Positions 13,497 to 14,132 of a stretch of 14,132 bases of DNA are shown here, piece by piece (the first letter of the stretch is position 1; every line of letters begins with the position of its first letter). The position numbers and the translations under genes were made by a program. The notes under the pieces were generated by a model. It made no database searches. It was not told the origin of the DNA and saw nothing but the letters and a program-made list of their open reading frames with translations. The stretch comes from Thermoplasmatota archaeon (GTDB lineage Archaea; Thermoplasmatota; Penumbrarchaeia; Penumbrarchaeales; Penumbrarchaeaceae): assembly GCA_030591285.1 (NCBI GenBank), contig JAUVBH010000013.1, forward strand, positions 1-14,132, given 5' to 3'.

Positions 13497-14132
13497 ATGA
13501 GGTTCAACCTCCTGGATATTCTAAGGCTCTACAGGCTGCATACTGGCCTTGTTACAGCAGCTGTTCCGGGTATAGTTGCTTACATCGCGGGAGGAGGCCC
13601 GCTTCTGATCTTGGGTGTGATACTGGGATCTTTATCTCATCACGCCTGGGGGTTCTCTCTGAACGAGATAGCGGACCTTGAGGTGGATCGGGGAAATCCG
13701 GACCTTTCTCACAAACCGCTGGTCAGCGGTAGGATGACCAAGAAACAAGCTGGTATCTTCTCTTTTTCAGCACTGGCGGCTTCATTTCTACTTTTCTTTT
13801 TCAGCACTTTGTTGGAAGGATGCTGTCCGATCTTTCCAATTCTCTTCCTGTTGGGGGCCACCATCTCTGGAGGGATCTATGACCTGTTTGGCAAGAAATT
13901 CCCCTTGTCTGACATTTTTGTCGCTGCTTGGTATGGGTTGTTGATACTGGCTGCAGCAGCTGCTGTGGATGGTTTCGGACCATATCCACTTGCTGTCTGG
14001 GCTGCCGCATCCCTCGGTTTTCTACACATCCTGTTCAATAATTCTGTCGAGGGCGGCTTGAAGGATGTCGAAAATGATCTTGCATCTGGTGTCCGTTCTT
14101 TAGCAGTTGTCAGCGGGTGCAAAATAAAGAAT
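13497..14132 (+). CDS. UbiA-family prenyltransferase (3' truncated)
   Basis: Reading from the ATG at 13497, 212 codons stay open to the right edge, so the C-terminal part is missing. UbiA enzymes are multi-pass membrane proteins that transfer a prenyl chain from its diphosphate to an acceptor. Both Asp-rich motifs are visible: N-E-I-A-D-L-E-V-D at about residues 56-64, followed by KPLVSGRMTKKQA, and DVENDLASGVRSL at about 190-202. In between are hydrophobic segments with the usual spacing, including SGGIYDLFGKKFPLSDI around 123-139. In archaea such enzymes serve membrane lipid synthesis (digeranylgeranylglyceryl phosphate synthase), quinones or haem, and the visible part does not decide among these. 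The first motif has E where N-D is usual. It has its own candidate promoter after the parA pair and no functional link to it is evident. Confidence 0.85.
   Translation, partial: MRFNLLDILRLYRLHTGLVTAAVPGIVAYIAGGGPLLILGVILGSLSHHAWGFSLNEIADLEVDRGNPDLSHKPLVSGRMTKKQAGIFSFSALAASFLLFFFSTLLEGCCPIFPILFLLGATISGGIYDLFGKKFPLSDIFVAAWYGLLILAAAAAVDGFGPYPLAVWAAASLGFLHILFNNSVEGGLKDVENDLASGVRSLAVVSGCKIKN

Noticed and set aside
13500..13510. GGTTCAACC, resembling a tRNA TpsiC loop
   Set aside because: It lies in the first codons of the UbiA-family gene and no other tRNA arm surrounds it.
1..14132. CRISPR array, insertion sequence or prophage
   Set aside because: No regularly spaced repeats, transposase, integrase, terminal inverted repeats or phage genes were seen on either strand.

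Overview
The window reads as the chromosome of an archaeon, most likely a member of the Thermoplasmatota or a close relative. This is an inference from content. The pointers are large Ig/PKD-like surface proteins with a single membrane anchor and a cytosolic tail, a tandem winged-helix regulator, a short archaeal-type triosephosphate isomerase, an archaeal-type RNase HI, a stand-alone B3/4-domain protein, and TATA-like boxes upstream of several genes. No rRNA, tRNA, CRISPR array, transposase or phage gene was found. Genes are dense, and the longest gene-free stretch is the 165 bases at 5314-5478.

Layout. Positions 3-2881 hold a 5'-truncated surface protein, a tandem winged-helix protein and a small soluble protein, and all three end in a SHOCT-like helical hairpin. 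Positions 2977-5313 encode a secreted/anchored Ig-repeat protein with a complete J-domain on the cytosolic side. Positions 5479-6533 on the minus strand form a two-gene operon, a B3/4-domain protein followed by RNase HI, joined by an ATGA overlap. A small membrane-anchored PKD protein (6608-6973) is divergent from that operon. Positions 7056-9765 form a tight sugar-phosphate operon of class I fructose/sedoheptulose bisphosphatase, class II aldolase and triosephosphate isomerase, followed by the purine gene purF (9842-11371). Positions 11464-13441 hold a ParA ATPase overlapping a 407-residue partner. Positions 13497-14132 carry the start of a UbiA-family prenyltransferase cut by the right edge.

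How the genes fit together. The bisphosphatase, aldolase and isomerase cover consecutive steps from triose phosphates to fructose 6-phosphate (or sedoheptulose 7-phosphate). PurF uses PRPP derived from the pentose phosphates that such a pathway feeds. The ParA gene is followed by a protein that carries a ParB-like N-terminal peptide (LGKG...LL), but no ParB nuclease fold or helix-turn-helix is visible. Instead it has coiled coils, a Pro/Glu-rich linker and a terminal TPR-like hairpin. This makes the pair the best candidate here for an undescribed positioning or partition system. The other unusual assembly is the surface-protein cluster, where ectodomain proteins are joined to cytosolic SHOCT or J-domain modules next to a DNA-binding regulator.
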